Shown: positions 7,554 to 16,428, numbered from the stretch's first letter. The stretch: 64,000 bases of DNA from Marivibrio sp040218065 (GCF_040218065.1 NZ_JAVJQE010000009.1:1-64000), one strand, 5' to 3'. The notes: generated by a model not told the origin, from the letters alone. Numbers and translations are program-made.

Positions 7554-8872
7554 CGTTCCAACCCCCCCGTCGCTTTCGCACCCTCGCCGTCGTCGCAGCC
7601 GGACTGGTCGCGCTGGGGGGCGGCGCCTTCGCCCCCGATCCGTTGGGCGCGGACCCGCGCGACGGACGGGCCGCGGCGCAGGAGAATGTGCTGCGCATCG
7701 CCGCGGTGGTGAACGGCGACGTGATCTCGATCTACGATCTGACCAACCGACTGTCGCTGGTCGCGCTGTCGTCAGGGCTGGAGCTGGATCAGGAGACGCA
7801 ACAGCGTCTGTTGCCGCAGGTCATGCGCTCCATGATCGACGAAAAGCTGCAGCTCCAGGCCGCCGCGGAGAACGGCGTGCGGGTGACCGACCGTGAAATC
7901 GAGCAGCAAATCGAACAACTGGCCCAGCGCAACAACATGCAGTCCCCGGACCAACTTCGGGCCTTTGTGGCCCAGCGCGGAGTCAACCCAACGGCGTTGC
8001 GCCAACAGATCGAGCCGCAGATCGCTTGGGCGAAGTATGTGCAACGCCGACTGCGTCGCGACGTGCGCATCGGCGAGGACGAGATCGACGAAGAGCTGGC
8101 CCGCCTCGCCGCCGTCGCCGATCAGCCGCAGCACCGGGTCTATGAGATATTTCTGTCCGTCGACAATCCGGACCGGGAGCAGGACGTGCGGCAGAACGCC
8201 GAACGGCTGGTCAGCCAGATCCGCAACGGCGCGGATTTCAGCTCGATCGCGCGGAGTTTCTCGCAGAGTTCGACCGCGCCGGCCGGCGGCGATTTAGGTT
8301 GGGTGGCCGCCGGGCAGTTGGAGCCGCAGTTGGACGAAGTCCTGCAGCAGTTGCGCCCAGGGATGATCTCCCGTCCGATCCGAACGGTGGCGGGCTACTA
8401 CATCCTGTACGTCACGGACGAGCGGATCGAAGGGGTCGACCCGCTCGACGCGACAATCGATCTGGCGCAGATGACCGTCCGTCCCGACGGCGACGATCCG
8501 GCCGCGCGCGACCTGGTCCGGCGCGACTTGGATCAACGCGCCGGGTCGATCGCCGGCTGCGACGGGTTGCAGCGCTACTCAGACGAACGCGGCGACGCCA
8601 GCATCGCCCGTGCGGACGGGGTGCGGCTTGGCGATCTGCCGGAAGCGGTGCGCGAGGCGGTGGCGCCGCTTCAAACCGGCCAGACATCGCGCGCGATCGA
8701 CCGCGGCGGCCCGATGGTGATGATCTCGATCTGCGCGCGCGAGGAGGCGACGGCCAACCTGCCGAGCCGCGACGAGGTGGCGAACCGGTTGCTGTCTGAG
8801 CGGCTGGATCTGCGCGCCCGACGGGAACTGCGCGACCTGCGGCGCGCGGCCTATGTCGACGTCCGGCTTTGA
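7550..8872 (+). CDS. surA: Periplasmic chaperone / peptidyl-prolyl isomerase SurA
   Basis: A 440-residue SurA homologue that escorts outer-membrane proteins, classically including LptD, through the periplasm. The N terminus has a hydrophobic export signal (LAVVAAGLVALGGG) and an Ala-Gln cleavage context near residue 44. The helical SurA N domain follows (VNGDVISIYDLTNR). A parvulin rotamase covers about residues 195-290 (RVYEIFLSVDN through GGDLGWV to AGYYILYVTD). The region after 290 looks like a second, degenerate rotamase. The start is the ATG in the ATGA overlap with lptG. The long N terminus and the single clear parvulin domain resemble other alphaproteobacterial SurA proteins. Confidence 0.92.
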   Translation: MTFQPPRRFRTLAVVAAGLVALGGGAFAPDPLGADPRDGRAAAQENVLRIAAVVNGDVISIYDLTNRLSLVALSSGLELDQETQQRLLPQVMRSMIDEKLQLQAAAENGVRVTDREIEQQIEQLAQRNNMQSPDQLRAFVAQRGVNPTALRQQIEPQIAWAKYVQRRLRRDVRIGEDEIDEELARLAAVADQPQHRVYEIFLSVDNPDREQDVRQNAERLVSQIRNGADFSSIARSFSQSSTAPAGGDLGWVAAGQLEPQLDEVLQQLRPGMISRPIRTVAGYYILYVTDERIEGVDPLDATIDLAQMTVRPDGDDPAARDLVRRDLDQRAGSIAGCDGLQRYSDERGDASIARADGVRLGDLPEAVREAVAPLQTGQTSRAIDRGGPMVMISICAREEATANLPSRDEVANRLLSERLDLRARRELRDLRRAAYVDVRL

Positions 8873-8879
8873 GGCGGCG

Positions 8880-9923
8880 ATGGCGGACGGCGCCCCCGAG
8901 GTGAGAACGCCGCCGCTGGCGGTGACGATGGGCGAGCCGGCGGGCGTCGGCGGAGAGATCGCGCTGGCCGCATGGACCCGGCGCGCCGGCGAAGACCTGT
9001 CCCCGTTCTTTATGATCGACGATCCGGACCGGCTGACGGCATTGGCGCGCAAGATCGGTCTCGATGCGCCAGTGGCCGCGATCGACGCGCCCTCGGAAGC
9101 GCCCGGCGTTTTCGGGCGCGCCCTGCCCGTGCTCCCGCTGCGCGGCGGCTGCGCCGACGCAACCCCCGGCGCACCGCATCCGGCCCACGCGCCGAGCGTC
9201 ATCGAATCGATTGACCGGGCCGTGCGCGCGGCGCAAAGCGGCGAAGCCGCCGGCGTCGTCACCAACCCTATCCAGAAAAGCGCGCTTTACGAGGCGGGGT
9301 TCACCCATCCCGGCCATACCGAGTATCTGGCGGCGCTCACCGGCGCCGAACGCTCGGTCATGATGCTGGTCGCGCCCGGTTTGCGCGCCGTGCCGGTGAC
9401 GATCCACCGGCCGCTGGCGAAGGCCGTGCAGGAGTTGACGACGGATATGATCGTCGAGACGGGGCGGATTACGGCCGCGGCTTTGGCGCGCGACTTCGCG
9501 ATCGCCGCCCCGCGTCTCGCGCTCGCCGGCCTCAATCCCCACGCTGGAGAAGGCGGCGCGCTGGGACGCGAGGAGATCGAGATCATCGCGCCCGCCGCGG
9601 AGATCCTGCGCGCCGACGGGATCACCGTGCTGGGTCCGCTGCCGGGCGACACCATGTTCCATGCGGAGGCCCGCGAGACCTATGACGCAGCGCTCGGCAT
9701 GTATCACGACCAGGCGCTGATCCCGGTCAAGACGCTGGATTTCCACGGCGGGGTCAACATGACCCTCGGCCTGCCGATCATTCGCACCTCGCCGGATCAC
9801 GGCACGGCGCTTACCCTGGCGGGAGCGGGCGTCGCGCGGCCGGACAGCCTGATCGCCGCGCTGCGGCTGGCCGCCCGGGCCGCCGCCAACCGCGCCCGCG
9901 CGCCCGGCGCCCACCAGCCGTGA
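8880..9923 (+). CDS. pdxA: 4-hydroxythreonine-4-phosphate dehydrogenase
   Basis: PdxA oxidises 4-phosphohydroxy-L-threonine in the DXP-dependent pyridoxal phosphate pathway, before PdxJ. Family blocks are visible: PLAVTMGEPAGVGGEIAL at the N terminus, GVVTNPIQKSALYEAGF, HPGHTEYLA, GLNPHAGEGGALGREE and MYHDQALIPVKTLDF, which carry the metal-binding His residues. I chose the ATG with GAGG five bases upstream, just after the surA stop (347 residues). An ATG 27 bases earlier, inside the end of surA, is also possible (356 residues). The stop overlaps the rsmA GTG start in a GTGA. Confidence 0.93.
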   Translation: MADGAPEVRTPPLAVTMGEPAGVGGEIALAAWTRRAGEDLSPFFMIDDPDRLTALARKIGLDAPVAAIDAPSEAPGVFGRALPVLPLRGGCADATPGAPHPAHAPSVIESIDRAVRAAQSGEAAGVVTNPIQKSALYEAGFTHPGHTEYLAALTGAERSVMMLVAPGLRAVPVTIHRPLAKAVQELTTDMIVETGRITAAALARDFAIAAPRLALAGLNPHAGEGGALGREEIEIIAPAAEILRADGITVLGPLPGDTMFHAEARETYDAALGMYHDQALIPVKTLDFHGGVNMTLGLPIIRTSPDHGTALTLAGAGVARPDSLIAALRLAARAAANRARAPGAHQP

Positions 9924-10804
9924 GCGACGGCGATCCGGACGCACGGCGGATCGCCGAACGCGTGGCGGCGCTTCCCCCCTTGCGCGAGGTGATCGCCGGG
10001 TCGGGCTTGAGCGCACGCAAGGGGCTGGGTCAGAACTTTCTTTTCGACCTGAACCTGACGGGCAAGATCGCCCGGACGGCGGCGCCGCTCGACCGGGGGA
10101 CCGTCATCGAAGTCGGCCCCGGCCCGGGCGGTTTGACCCGGGCGTTGTTAAGCGAGGGCGCGACCCGCGTCGTCGCGATCGAGAAGGACGCGCGCTGCAT
10201 CGAGGCGTTGGCGCCATTGGTCGAGGCGGCGGACGGACGCCTCGTCCTGCTGCAGGCCGACGCCCTGACGGTGGACGTTGAGGCGTTGGGGCCGCCCCCG
10301 CGGCGCATCGTCGCCAACCTGCCCTACAATGTCGCGACGCCGCTTCTCATCGGCTGGCTGAAGCGCGCCGAGCTTTTCGAACGCCTGGTGCTGATGTTCC
10401 AGAAGGAGGTGGCGGAGCGGATCGTCGCACGCCCCGGCGACGACGCGTACGGCCGCCTGGGCGTGCTGACCGGATGGCGCGCGCATGCGCACATCGCCTT
10501 TTCCCTGCCGCCGCGCGCCTTCACCCCGCCGCCCAAGGTGGAAAGCGCCGTGGTCGACATCGAACCGCGGGTTCCGCCCCCGGAGGATTGTCGCTTGGCC
10601 GACCTGGAGGCCGTGACGGCGGCTGCGTTCGGACAGCGACGCAAGATGCTGCGCCGGTCGCTGAAGACCTTGACGCCGGCGGCGGAGACCTTGATCGCCG
10701 AGACGGGGCTGGATCCGACGGCCCGAGCGGAAACCCTGACGGTCGCGGATTTCGCCGCGCTCGCGCGCGGCTGGCGGCGCCTGTCCGAAAGCGGCGACGC
10801 TTAG
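9920..10804 (+). CDS. rsmA: 16S rRNA dimethyladenosine transferase
   Basis: A 294-residue KsgA/RsmA enzyme that dimethylates two adjacent adenines near the 3' end of 16S rRNA during small-subunit maturation. The SAM-binding motif EVGPGPGGLT is at residues 64-73 after LGQNFLFD, and the catalytic NLPYN is at 133-137. The C-terminal region (FTPPPKVESAVVDI, AAFGQRRKMLRRSLK) is characteristic. It begins with GTG and overlaps pdxA by four bases, so it is the coupled last gene of the envelope operon, the usual surA-pdxA-rsmA order. Confidence 0.96.
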   Translation: MSDGDPDARRIAERVAALPPLREVIAGSGLSARKGLGQNFLFDLNLTGKIARTAAPLDRGTVIEVGPGPGGLTRALLSEGATRVVAIEKDARCIEALAPLVEAADGRLVLLQADALTVDVEALGPPPRRIVANLPYNVATPLLIGWLKRAELFERLVLMFQKEVAERIVARPGDDAYGRLGVLTGWRAHAHIAFSLPPRAFTPPPKVESAVVDIEPRVPPPEDCRLADLEAVTAAAFGQRRKMLRRSLKTLTPAAETLIAETGLDPTARAETLTVADFAALARGWRRLSESGDA

Positions 10805-10928
10805 GCGCCCTAAAGAAATCGTCAAGGGGTTGCACGACCATAATTGACCAATAGGTCCAGGTCGATGGCGCGCAGCGCGTCCTTGCGGCGCGTTGCCTGC
10901 AACTCGACGATAGAAAGGAGGCTCTCCC

Positions 10929-11621
10929 ATGCGCACCATCGCAAGAACGAGCAGCCTGATCGCCGCCGGCGCCTTCGTCTTCGGCGCCGCCGCCGGCCTC
11001 GCGACGCCGACGCAGCCGGCCCACGGGGCGATCGAAACCACGATTCTAAGCGACTGGAGCTACGATGCGCTCTACGGCGACTGGCGGCTCACCTCCTTGA
11101 TGGAGGCGTCCGTCCACGCCGAGACCGGCGAACGCGTCGGCTGGGTCGAGGACGTGATCTTCGACCAGAACGGCGTAATCGACACGGTGGTCGTCGAAAC
11201 CAAGGGCGACATGGTGGAGAACGGGCGCTTTTTCGAAGTGGAGTGGGACACGCTCGTGTTCGACTCTCAAGAACGGGCCGTGACCTTGCCGTACACGGTC
11301 GCCCAGGTGCTCGATCTTGAGACGGCCCCGACCCATGCGGCCTTCGATTCCGGCCAGGAACGTCGCGGCGAGGCGCTTTTGTCCATGGTCGTTAATCTGG
11401 ACGGGCGCGAGCCCTACGGTCGGGTCGACGATCTGCTGATGAACGTGGTCGGCAAGGTCGACGCCTACGTCGTCGAGCCGGACGGCGAAGAAGGCATGGG
11501 CTACGCCCTGCCCTACGATCCGAACCGGATCGATACGTCGGTCGAGCACACGACCTTGCCCTACACGCAGGACAAGATCATCGAACTTGGCCGCTTCGAC
11601 TACGGCGAAATGGATCAATAA
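10929..11621 (+). CDS. Exported PRC-barrel domain protein
   Basis: A 230-residue protein with a signal peptide (SSLIAAGAFVFGAAAG, cleavage around AHG-A). Two PRC-barrel-like units are visible: about residues 53-110 (LTSLMEASVHAETGERVGWVEDVIFDQNGVIDTVVVE) and 150-200 (LLSMVVNLDGREPYGRVDDLLMN). PRC barrels are small beta folds found in RimM, photosynthetic reaction-centre H subunits and many stress or envelope proteins of alphaproteobacteria. A very strong Shine-Dalgarno (AAAGGAGG) precedes the ATG, suggesting high expression. It stands alone between rsmA and the PsiE-like gene. Its binding partner is unknown. Confidence 0.8.
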   Translation: MRTIARTSSLIAAGAFVFGAAAGLATPTQPAHGAIETTILSDWSYDALYGDWRLTSLMEASVHAETGERVGWVEDVIFDQNGVIDTVVVETKGDMVENGRFFEVEWDTLVFDSQERAVTLPYTVAQVLDLETAPTHAAFDSGQERRGEALLSMVVNLDGREPYGRVDDLLMNVVGKVDAYVVEPDGEEGMGYALPYDPNRIDTSVEHTTLPYTQDKIIELGRFDYGEMDQ

Positions 11622-11717
11622 TCCGCGCCGTTTCCAGCGCGCGCGACGCCGGGCCGGGTCCTGTCGGACCCGCGCCCAGCGCTCGCGTTCGCCGTCTCTT
11701 TTGTTGACGCTGCTCTC

Positions 11718-12203
11718 ATGGATTTAGTTAATCGCCGACTGACCCCGCTCTTGGAGCGCTCCGAGACCACGATCTACATCGCGACCGCGCTGATCCTGGT
11801 CGGCGCGGCGGGCGCATTGCTGATCTTGGCGCTTGCCGAGACCGTCCAACGGGTGAGCGCGGGCGACCATATGGGCGCCCTGCTCAATCTGCTCGACCGG
11901 GCCTTGCTGGTCCTGATGCTGGCGGAGATCATCTACACCGTCCGGCGGATCGCCCGCACCCATCGGCTTGAGGCCGAGCCCTTCTTCATCGTCGCCATCA
12001 TCGCCGCCATCCGGCGCATGCTGGTGATCACGGCCGAAAGCACGGCGCATGTGAACATGCAGGATCCGACCTTCCAGGCGGCGCTCGCCGAACTGGGCCT
12101 GTTGGCGCTGATCATCCTGGCGCTGGCCGGCAGCATGCGGATCGTGCGCCGGGTCGAACGCGAAGACGACGGCGCGGCGAAGGAGGAAACCGACGAACGG
12201 TGA
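11718..12203 (+). CDS. PsiE-like (phosphate-starvation-inducible) membrane protein
   Basis: A 161-residue inner-membrane protein with about four hydrophobic segments: IYIATALILVGAAGALLILALA, LLNLLDRALLVLMLAEIIYTV, a shorter amphipathic one around FFIVAIIAAIRRMLVI, and ALAELGLLALIILALAGSM. The arrangement and the central basic segment (RRIARTHRLEAEPFFIVAIIAAIRRML) match the PsiE family, whose molecular role is not established. The C terminus is charged and cytoplasmic. It stands alone before purS with no shared short spacing. Confidence 0.75.
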   Translation: MDLVNRRLTPLLERSETTIYIATALILVGAAGALLILALAETVQRVSAGDHMGALLNLLDRALLVLMLAEIIYTVRRIARTHRLEAEPFFIVAIIAAIRRMLVITAESTAHVNMQDPTFQAALAELGLLALIILALAGSMRIVRRVEREDDGAAKEETDER

Positions 12204-12366
12204 GCGCGCCCCGTCCGTCACGCCGCCCCTCGCCTCTCGGCGCGGCGTTGTCGCGGCGCGTCGACGCTGGTAAAAGCCGGGCGCGCGCACGGCGAATCGG
12301 CTAGAGGCTGAGCGATCGTCGCCCAGGTTTCGCACCACGGCCCCTTTCTGGAGAGAGCGCCCGCCC

Positions 12367-12609
12367 ATGAAAGCCAAAGTCTTCGTCACGCTGAAACCAG
12401 GCGTCCTCGACCCGCAGGGCAAGGCAATCGAACACGCGTTGGGCGGCCTCGGATTCGAGGGGGTCAACGAGGTGCGCCAGGGCAAGGTGATCGAACTCGA
12501 CCTCGCCGCCAAGGACCGCGCGGCGGCGGAGGCCGAGGTGGAGGCGATGTGCAAGAAGCTCCTCGCCAACACCGTGATCGAGAATTACGCCATCGAGATC
12601 GACGGCTGA
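12367..12609 (+). CDS. purS: Phosphoribosylformylglycinamidine synthase subunit PurS
   Basis: An 80-residue PurS (MKAKVFVTLKPGVLDPQGKA, GVNEVRQGKVIELDL). PurS bridges the glutaminase PurQ and the synthase PurL in the three-subunit enzyme that converts FGAR to FGAM in purine synthesis. The length is typical. It lies 17 bases before purQ, and the pair is almost certainly cotranscribed; purL and purC are not in this window next to it. Confidence 0.97.
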   Translation: MKAKVFVTLKPGVLDPQGKAIEHALGGLGFEGVNEVRQGKVIELDLAAKDRAAAEAEVEAMCKKLLANTVIENYAIEIDG

Positions 12610-12626
12610 GCCGCGGAGACGAACCC

Positions 12627-13322
12627 ATGAAATCCGCGGTCATCCTGTTCCCCGGCACCAATCGCGAAAAGGACATGCTGGATGCGATCGAGCGCGCCTC
12701 GGGCGTTCGGCCGGATCTGATCTGGCATCGCGAGACGAGCCTCGCCGGCTACGACCTGATCGTCGTGCCCGGCGGCTTCTCCTACGGCGATTACCTGCGC
12801 TGCGGGGCGATGGCCGGCAATTCGCCCATCATGCGCGCGGTCAAGGCTGAGGCCGAACGCGGCGTCGCGGTGCTTGGCGTGTGCAACGGCTTCCAGATCC
12901 TGACCGAAACCGGGTTGCTGCCCGGCGCGCTGTTGCGCAACGCCGGCCTCAAATTCATCTGCAAATACACCCATCTGAAGGCCGAGCGCTGCGCCGCGCC
13001 CTTCACCCAGACGCTGACGCCCGGCCAGGTCACCGAAGTCGCCGTCGCCCATAATGAAGGCAACTATTTCGCCGATCAGGCGACCTTGGACGAGCTTGAG
13101 GGCGAGGGCCGCGTGGTGTTCCGTTACTGCGACGCGGACGGCGCCGTGTCGGCCGAAACCAACCTCAACGGCTCGCAGCGCAACATCGCCGGCGTCGTCA
13201 ACGCGCGCGGCAACGTACTGGGCATGATGCCGCATCCCGAAGATGCGACCGACGCGGCTCTCGGGAAGACCGAGGGGCTGCCGCTGTTCGAAAGCCTCGC
13301 GCACGCGCTGGCCCCCGCCTGA
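12627..13322 (+). CDS. purQ: Phosphoribosylformylglycinamidine synthase glutaminase subunit PurQ
   Basis: A 231-residue class I glutamine amidotransferase that supplies ammonia to PurL. The nucleophile Cys86 is in GVCNGFQ, and the His203/Glu205 pair is in MPHPED near the C terminus. The N terminus (SAVILFPGTNREKDM) is typical of the PurQ family. The start ATG lies after the purS stop; an upstream in-frame start inside purS would add unrelated residues. Together with purS it indicates a small-PurL type purine pathway. Confidence 0.97.
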   Translation: MKSAVILFPGTNREKDMLDAIERASGVRPDLIWHRETSLAGYDLIVVPGGFSYGDYLRCGAMAGNSPIMRAVKAEAERGVAVLGVCNGFQILTETGLLPGALLRNAGLKFICKYTHLKAERCAAPFTQTLTPGQVTEVAVAHNEGNYFADQATLDELEGEGRVVFRYCDADGAVSAETNLNGSQRNIAGVVNARGNVLGMMPHPEDATDAALGKTEGLPLFESLAHALAPA

Positions 13323-13348
13323 CCGCTCGCTAAAGAAGGGACGCCTGC

Positions 13349-13738
13349 ATGTTCGGAGCCGCGAACGACGACGCCCAACGCAATGTCTTCGGCGAGGCGA
13401 TTCTGCCCTGCTCCGCCGATCCGATCACCGGCTTCTACCGCGACGGCTGCTGCAACACCGGCTCGGAGGATCACGGCTCCCACACCGTCTGCGCGGTGAT
13501 GACCGAAGACTTTCTGACCTTCACCAAATCGGTCGGCAACGACCTCTCCACGCCGCGGCCCGAATTCGGCTTCCCCGGCCTGAAGCCTGGCGATCAATGG
13601 TGTCTGTGCGCGGCGCGCTGGCTGCAGGCCTACGAGGCCGACGCCGCGCCGAAGGTGCATCTGCTGGCGACCAACGAGAAGGCGTTGGAGATCGTGCCGC
13701 TCGACCTGATGAAGGCCCATGCGGCGGATCTGAGCTAA
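13349..13738 (+). CDS. DUF2237 family protein
   Basis: A 129-residue protein that fits the DUF2237 family almost throughout: NVFGEAILPCSADPITGFYRDG, CCNTGSEDHGSHTVCAVMT, FGFPGLKPGDQWCLCAARW. Five Cys residues are placed in these conserved blocks, which hints at metal binding or a structural role, but no function is established for the family. It follows purQ by 26 bases on the same strand and may share its transcript. Confidence 0.85.
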   Translation: MFGAANDDAQRNVFGEAILPCSADPITGFYRDGCCNTGSEDHGSHTVCAVMTEDFLTFTKSVGNDLSTPRPEFGFPGLKPGDQWCLCAARWLQAYEADAAPKVHLLATNEKALEIVPLDLMKAHAADLS

Positions 13739-13833
13739 ACGGCGCCTTTTTCTCGCGGGCGCTCGCCGGCAGGCGGGTATAGTCTGCGGACCAGATCGAC
13801 AAAACGTCTTCCCGGACCCGGACCTCCCCTCTC

Positions 13834-15177
13834 ATGGCGCGCTCAGCCGCCCTTTCCCCCTATCTTTCGCTCGCGGCGATCATCGGTTCGATCACGCTGC
13901 TCCAGTTGGGCTCCGGCCTGCTGCTGGCGCTGATGCCGCTCAAGATGGAGGCGGCGGGCCTGCCGGCGCGATCCGTCGGCTTCGTCTCCACCGGCTATGC
14001 GGCCGGCTTCATGGCGGGCTGCCTGTTCGCGACCTGGTTCGTGCGCTGGATCGGCCATATCCGCGCCTTCGCGGCGCTGGCGGCGGTTCTGGCGGCGACC
14101 ACGCTCGCCTTCACCGTCAGCGGCGACCCTTGGCTGTGGACGGGCCTGCGCGCCTTCATGGGGCTGTGCATGGCGGGGCTGATGACCATCTCGGACAGCT
14201 GGGTCTCCGCCCAGACGCCCCCGGACCAGCGCGGCCGCGTGCTGTCCGGCTACATGATCCTGAACAAGCTGGCGCTCGCCGGCGGGCCGATGATGCTGAC
14301 CTTCGGCGAGATCGCGGGGCCGGGCTTCTTCATGTTGATCTCGGCGCTCTACTCGATCTCGATGCTCCCGGTCGCCTTCACCCACGCGCCGCTGCCGACC
14401 TTGCCGCCGGCGGAACGCCTCGGCCTGCGCGCGGTCTATCGCAATGCGCCTGCGGCTCTGATCGGTTGCGTGGCGATCGGGCTGATGAATTCCGCCGTGC
14501 TCAATCTGGCGCCGCTCTACGGCGCGCAGGTCGGCCTCGCCCCCGCGGCGGCGGGCGCGCTGCTGACGGTCTTCCAATTGGGCTCGCTGCTGCTGCAATG
14601 GCCGATCGGGTGGCTCAGCGATCGAATGGATCGGCGCCGGGTAATCGTCGGCGGCGCGCTGGCGGTGGCGGCCGTGTCGCTGGCGCTCGGCCTGCTGGGC
14701 GGGCGGATCGGCGACGGCTGGATGCTGTTCGCGCTGGTCGGGCTGTGGGGCGGCGTGGGGCTGTCGATCTACGCGGTCTGCATCGCGCACGCCACCGACT
14801 TCGCCAAGCCGGAGCAGATGGTGGCGCTGTGCTCCAGCCTGATCCTGGGCTGGGCCATCGGCTCGGCGATCGGGCCGACGGCGGGCTCGCTGGCGATGGA
14901 GCGGCTAGGGCCGGGCGGGGTCTTCCTCTACGCCGCCGCGGTGGCGCTGGCGCTCGCCGGCTTCGTCGCCTACCGCATGACGCGCCGGCGCGCCAAGGCC
15001 CCGGCGGAGCGCGATCCCTTCGTCAACCTGCCCGCCACAAGTCCAGCGATTCCTCAGCTCGATCCGCGGGCGAAGCGGGCGATGGCCGAAAGCGTCGACG
15101 AAGCGCTGGGCTTGGACGAGACCCCTGACGGCGACGATCCGGCGGAGCCGCCGCGCTACAGCCCCAGCGCGCGCTGA
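13834..15177 (+). CDS. MFS transporter
   Basis: A 447-residue major facilitator with about twelve hydrophobic segments in two halves and a long charged C-terminal tail after residue 385. The loop after segment 2 (FVRWIGHIRAFA) resembles the MFS motif A region, and WLSDRMDRRRVIVGG is the matching motif in the second half. ALIGCVAIGLMNSAVLNLAPLYG at the start of the second half resembles YcaD/nitrate-sugar type permeases. The substrate cannot be told from sequence. It is transcribed alone and faces the hemerythrin-like gene. Confidence 0.85.
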   Translation: MARSAALSPYLSLAAIIGSITLLQLGSGLLLALMPLKMEAAGLPARSVGFVSTGYAAGFMAGCLFATWFVRWIGHIRAFAALAAVLAATTLAFTVSGDPWLWTGLRAFMGLCMAGLMTISDSWVSAQTPPDQRGRVLSGYMILNKLALAGGPMMLTFGEIAGPGFFMLISALYSISMLPVAFTHAPLPTLPPAERLGLRAVYRNAPAALIGCVAIGLMNSAVLNLAPLYGAQVGLAPAAAGALLTVFQLGSLLLQWPIGWLSDRMDRRRVIVGGALAVAAVSLALGLLGGRIGDGWMLFALVGLWGGVGLSIYAVCIAHATDFAKPEQMVALCSSLILGWAIGSAIGPTAGSLAMERLGPGGVFLYAAAVALALAGFVAYRMTRRRAKAPAERDPFVNLPATSPAIPQLDPRAKRAMAESVDEALGLDETPDGDDPAEPPRYSPSAR

Positions 15178-15196
15178 CCCGCGGGGCCTTCAACGA

Positions 15197-15655
15197 TCAG
15201 CGCGAGCCTCGGGTCTCGGCGAAAAGGCTGCGCACCCGATCGATGTCCGCCTGGGTGAGCCGCCCCTGATCCTGCAGATGCGATTGGAACCGGAGGTCCG
15301 CCTTCGCCGCGTCGGCCGGCACCTCATCGAAATGGCTCACAACGTCCTCGCGATCCGCATAGCCTTTGCGCGCGCACGCCGTCCGGATATCTTCAAGCGC
15401 CGCGAGCGAGCCCGCATGGCGATCTCGGCGCCAAAGGAGGCCGGGATAGCCGTGCGCGGCCATCGTCTCCTCCTCATGGGCGAAGCGGACCCGCAAGCGA
15501 GCGATCAAGGCGTCCAGCCGCGCCTCGTAATCGCCGACGCGCGTTCCGTCATAGGCGTCGACGCAGTCGTTGAGGGCGTCGAGAATGGCGAGAGGCTCTT
15601 CATCGATCGCCAGCCACGCGATGATCCAAACCGCGGGCGACAGAAACCGCTTCAT
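15197..15655 (-). CDS. Hemerythrin-like protein with missing metal ligands
   Basis: A 152-residue four-helix protein. RFAHEEETM (57-65) and YPGLLWRRDRH (70-80) align with the bacteriohemerythrin HFxxEExxM and YPxxxxHxxxH motifs. Of the usual di-iron ligands, Glu61 and His80 are kept, but the first-helix His is Pro21, the helix-B His is Arg57 and the first His after YP is Arg76. A di-iron oxygen site therefore looks unlikely; it may be a structural or sensory relative. The N terminus (LSPAVWIIAWLAIDEE) is more hydrophobic than usual. It lies downstream of rpsD on the same strand but beyond a strong terminator. Confidence 0.6.
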   Translation of the reverse strand: MKRFLSPAVWIIAWLAIDEEPLAILDALNDCVDAYDGTRVGDYEARLDALIARLRVRFAHEEETMAAHGYPGLLWRRDRHAGSLAALEDIRTACARKGYADREDVVSHFDEVPADAAKADLRFQSHLQDQGRLTQADIDRVRSLFAETRGSR

Positions 15656-15754
15656 CCCCTCCTCGCAGTCGCTTCGCGCGATACGCCCCTGTTATACATT
15701 TTATGATATGCACCGCCTGCTGCGCGAAGATGTGGCGGCGGGCTAGGCCGCGAC

Positions 15755-15785
15755 AAAAAAAACGCCCGGCCGAAGCGGCCGGGCG
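15755..15785 (-). terminator. Rho-independent terminator of rpsD
   Basis: A perfect 10-bp stem (CGCCCGGCCG/CGGCCGGGCG) with a three-base loop, followed on the minus strand by eight consecutive T. It lies just after the rpsD stop codon and is one of the strongest terminators in the window. Confidence 0.93.
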
Positions 15786-15810
15786 TCCTTCGTGGCTTTG
15801 GGACGCGCCG

Positions 15811-16428
15811 TTAGCGCGAATAGAACTCAACCACCAGATTCGGCTCCATCTGGACCGGATAGGGCACGTCCTCAAGCTTCGGCGTGCGGGTGATCGAAGC
15901 GGCCAGCTTCTTGTGATCGACGTCGAGATAATCCGGAATCTCGCGCTCGGCGGACTGGATCGCCTCCAGCACCAGCGGCATCTCTTTCGACTTCTGACGA
16001 ACCTCGACCACATCGCCCATCTTGACGACGTAGGAGGGAACTGTGACGCGCTGACCGTTGACCAGAACATGGCCGTGATTGACGAACTGGCGCGCGGCGA
16101 AGACCGTCGGCACGAACTTCGCGCGATAGACGACGGCGTCCAGGCGGTGCTCCAGCAGGCCGATCAGGTTCTCGCCGGTGTCGCCGCGACGGCGCACGGC
16201 CTCATCGTAATACTTGCGGAACTGCTTCTCGCCGATGTTGCCGTAGTAGCCCTTGAGCTTCTGCTTGGCCATCAGCTGGATGCCGAAGTCGGAGGGCTTG
16301 CGCTTGCGGCCCTGGCCGTGCTGGCCGGGTCCGTATTCACGCTTGTTAACGGGGCTCTTGGGCCGACCCCACAGGTTGACGCCCAAACGGCGGTCAATTT
16401 TGTGCTTAGCGGCGTTGCGCTTTGACAT
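15811..16428 (-). CDS. rpsD: 30S ribosomal protein S4
   Basis: A 205-residue S4, a primary 16S rRNA binder that nucleates small-subunit assembly. Family hallmarks are visible: SKRNAAKHKIDRRLG at the N terminus, GPGQHGQGRKRKPSDFG, and the S4 RNA-binding domain from about residue 95 (RLDAVVYRAKF, ARQFVNHGHVLVNGQRV, PSYVVKMGDVVEV). There are no zinc-type cysteines, so it is the C-minus form. It is monocistronic, with a strong promoter, a roughly 190-base leader and a strong terminator. Confidence 0.98.
   Translation of the reverse strand: MSKRNAAKHKIDRRLGVNLWGRPKSPVNKREYGPGQHGQGRKRKPSDFGIQLMAKQKLKGYYGNIGEKQFRKYYDEAVRRRGDTGENLIGLLEHRLDAVVYRAKFVPTVFAARQFVNHGHVLVNGQRVTVPSYVVKMGDVVEVRQKSKEMPLVLEAIQSAEREIPDYLDVDHKKLAASITRTPKLEDVPYPVQMEPNLVVEFYSR

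Noticed and set aside
11637..11690. Rho-independent terminator after the PRC-barrel gene
   Set aside because: Only a 6-bp GGGTCC/GGACCC stem is seen with no adjacent T run.
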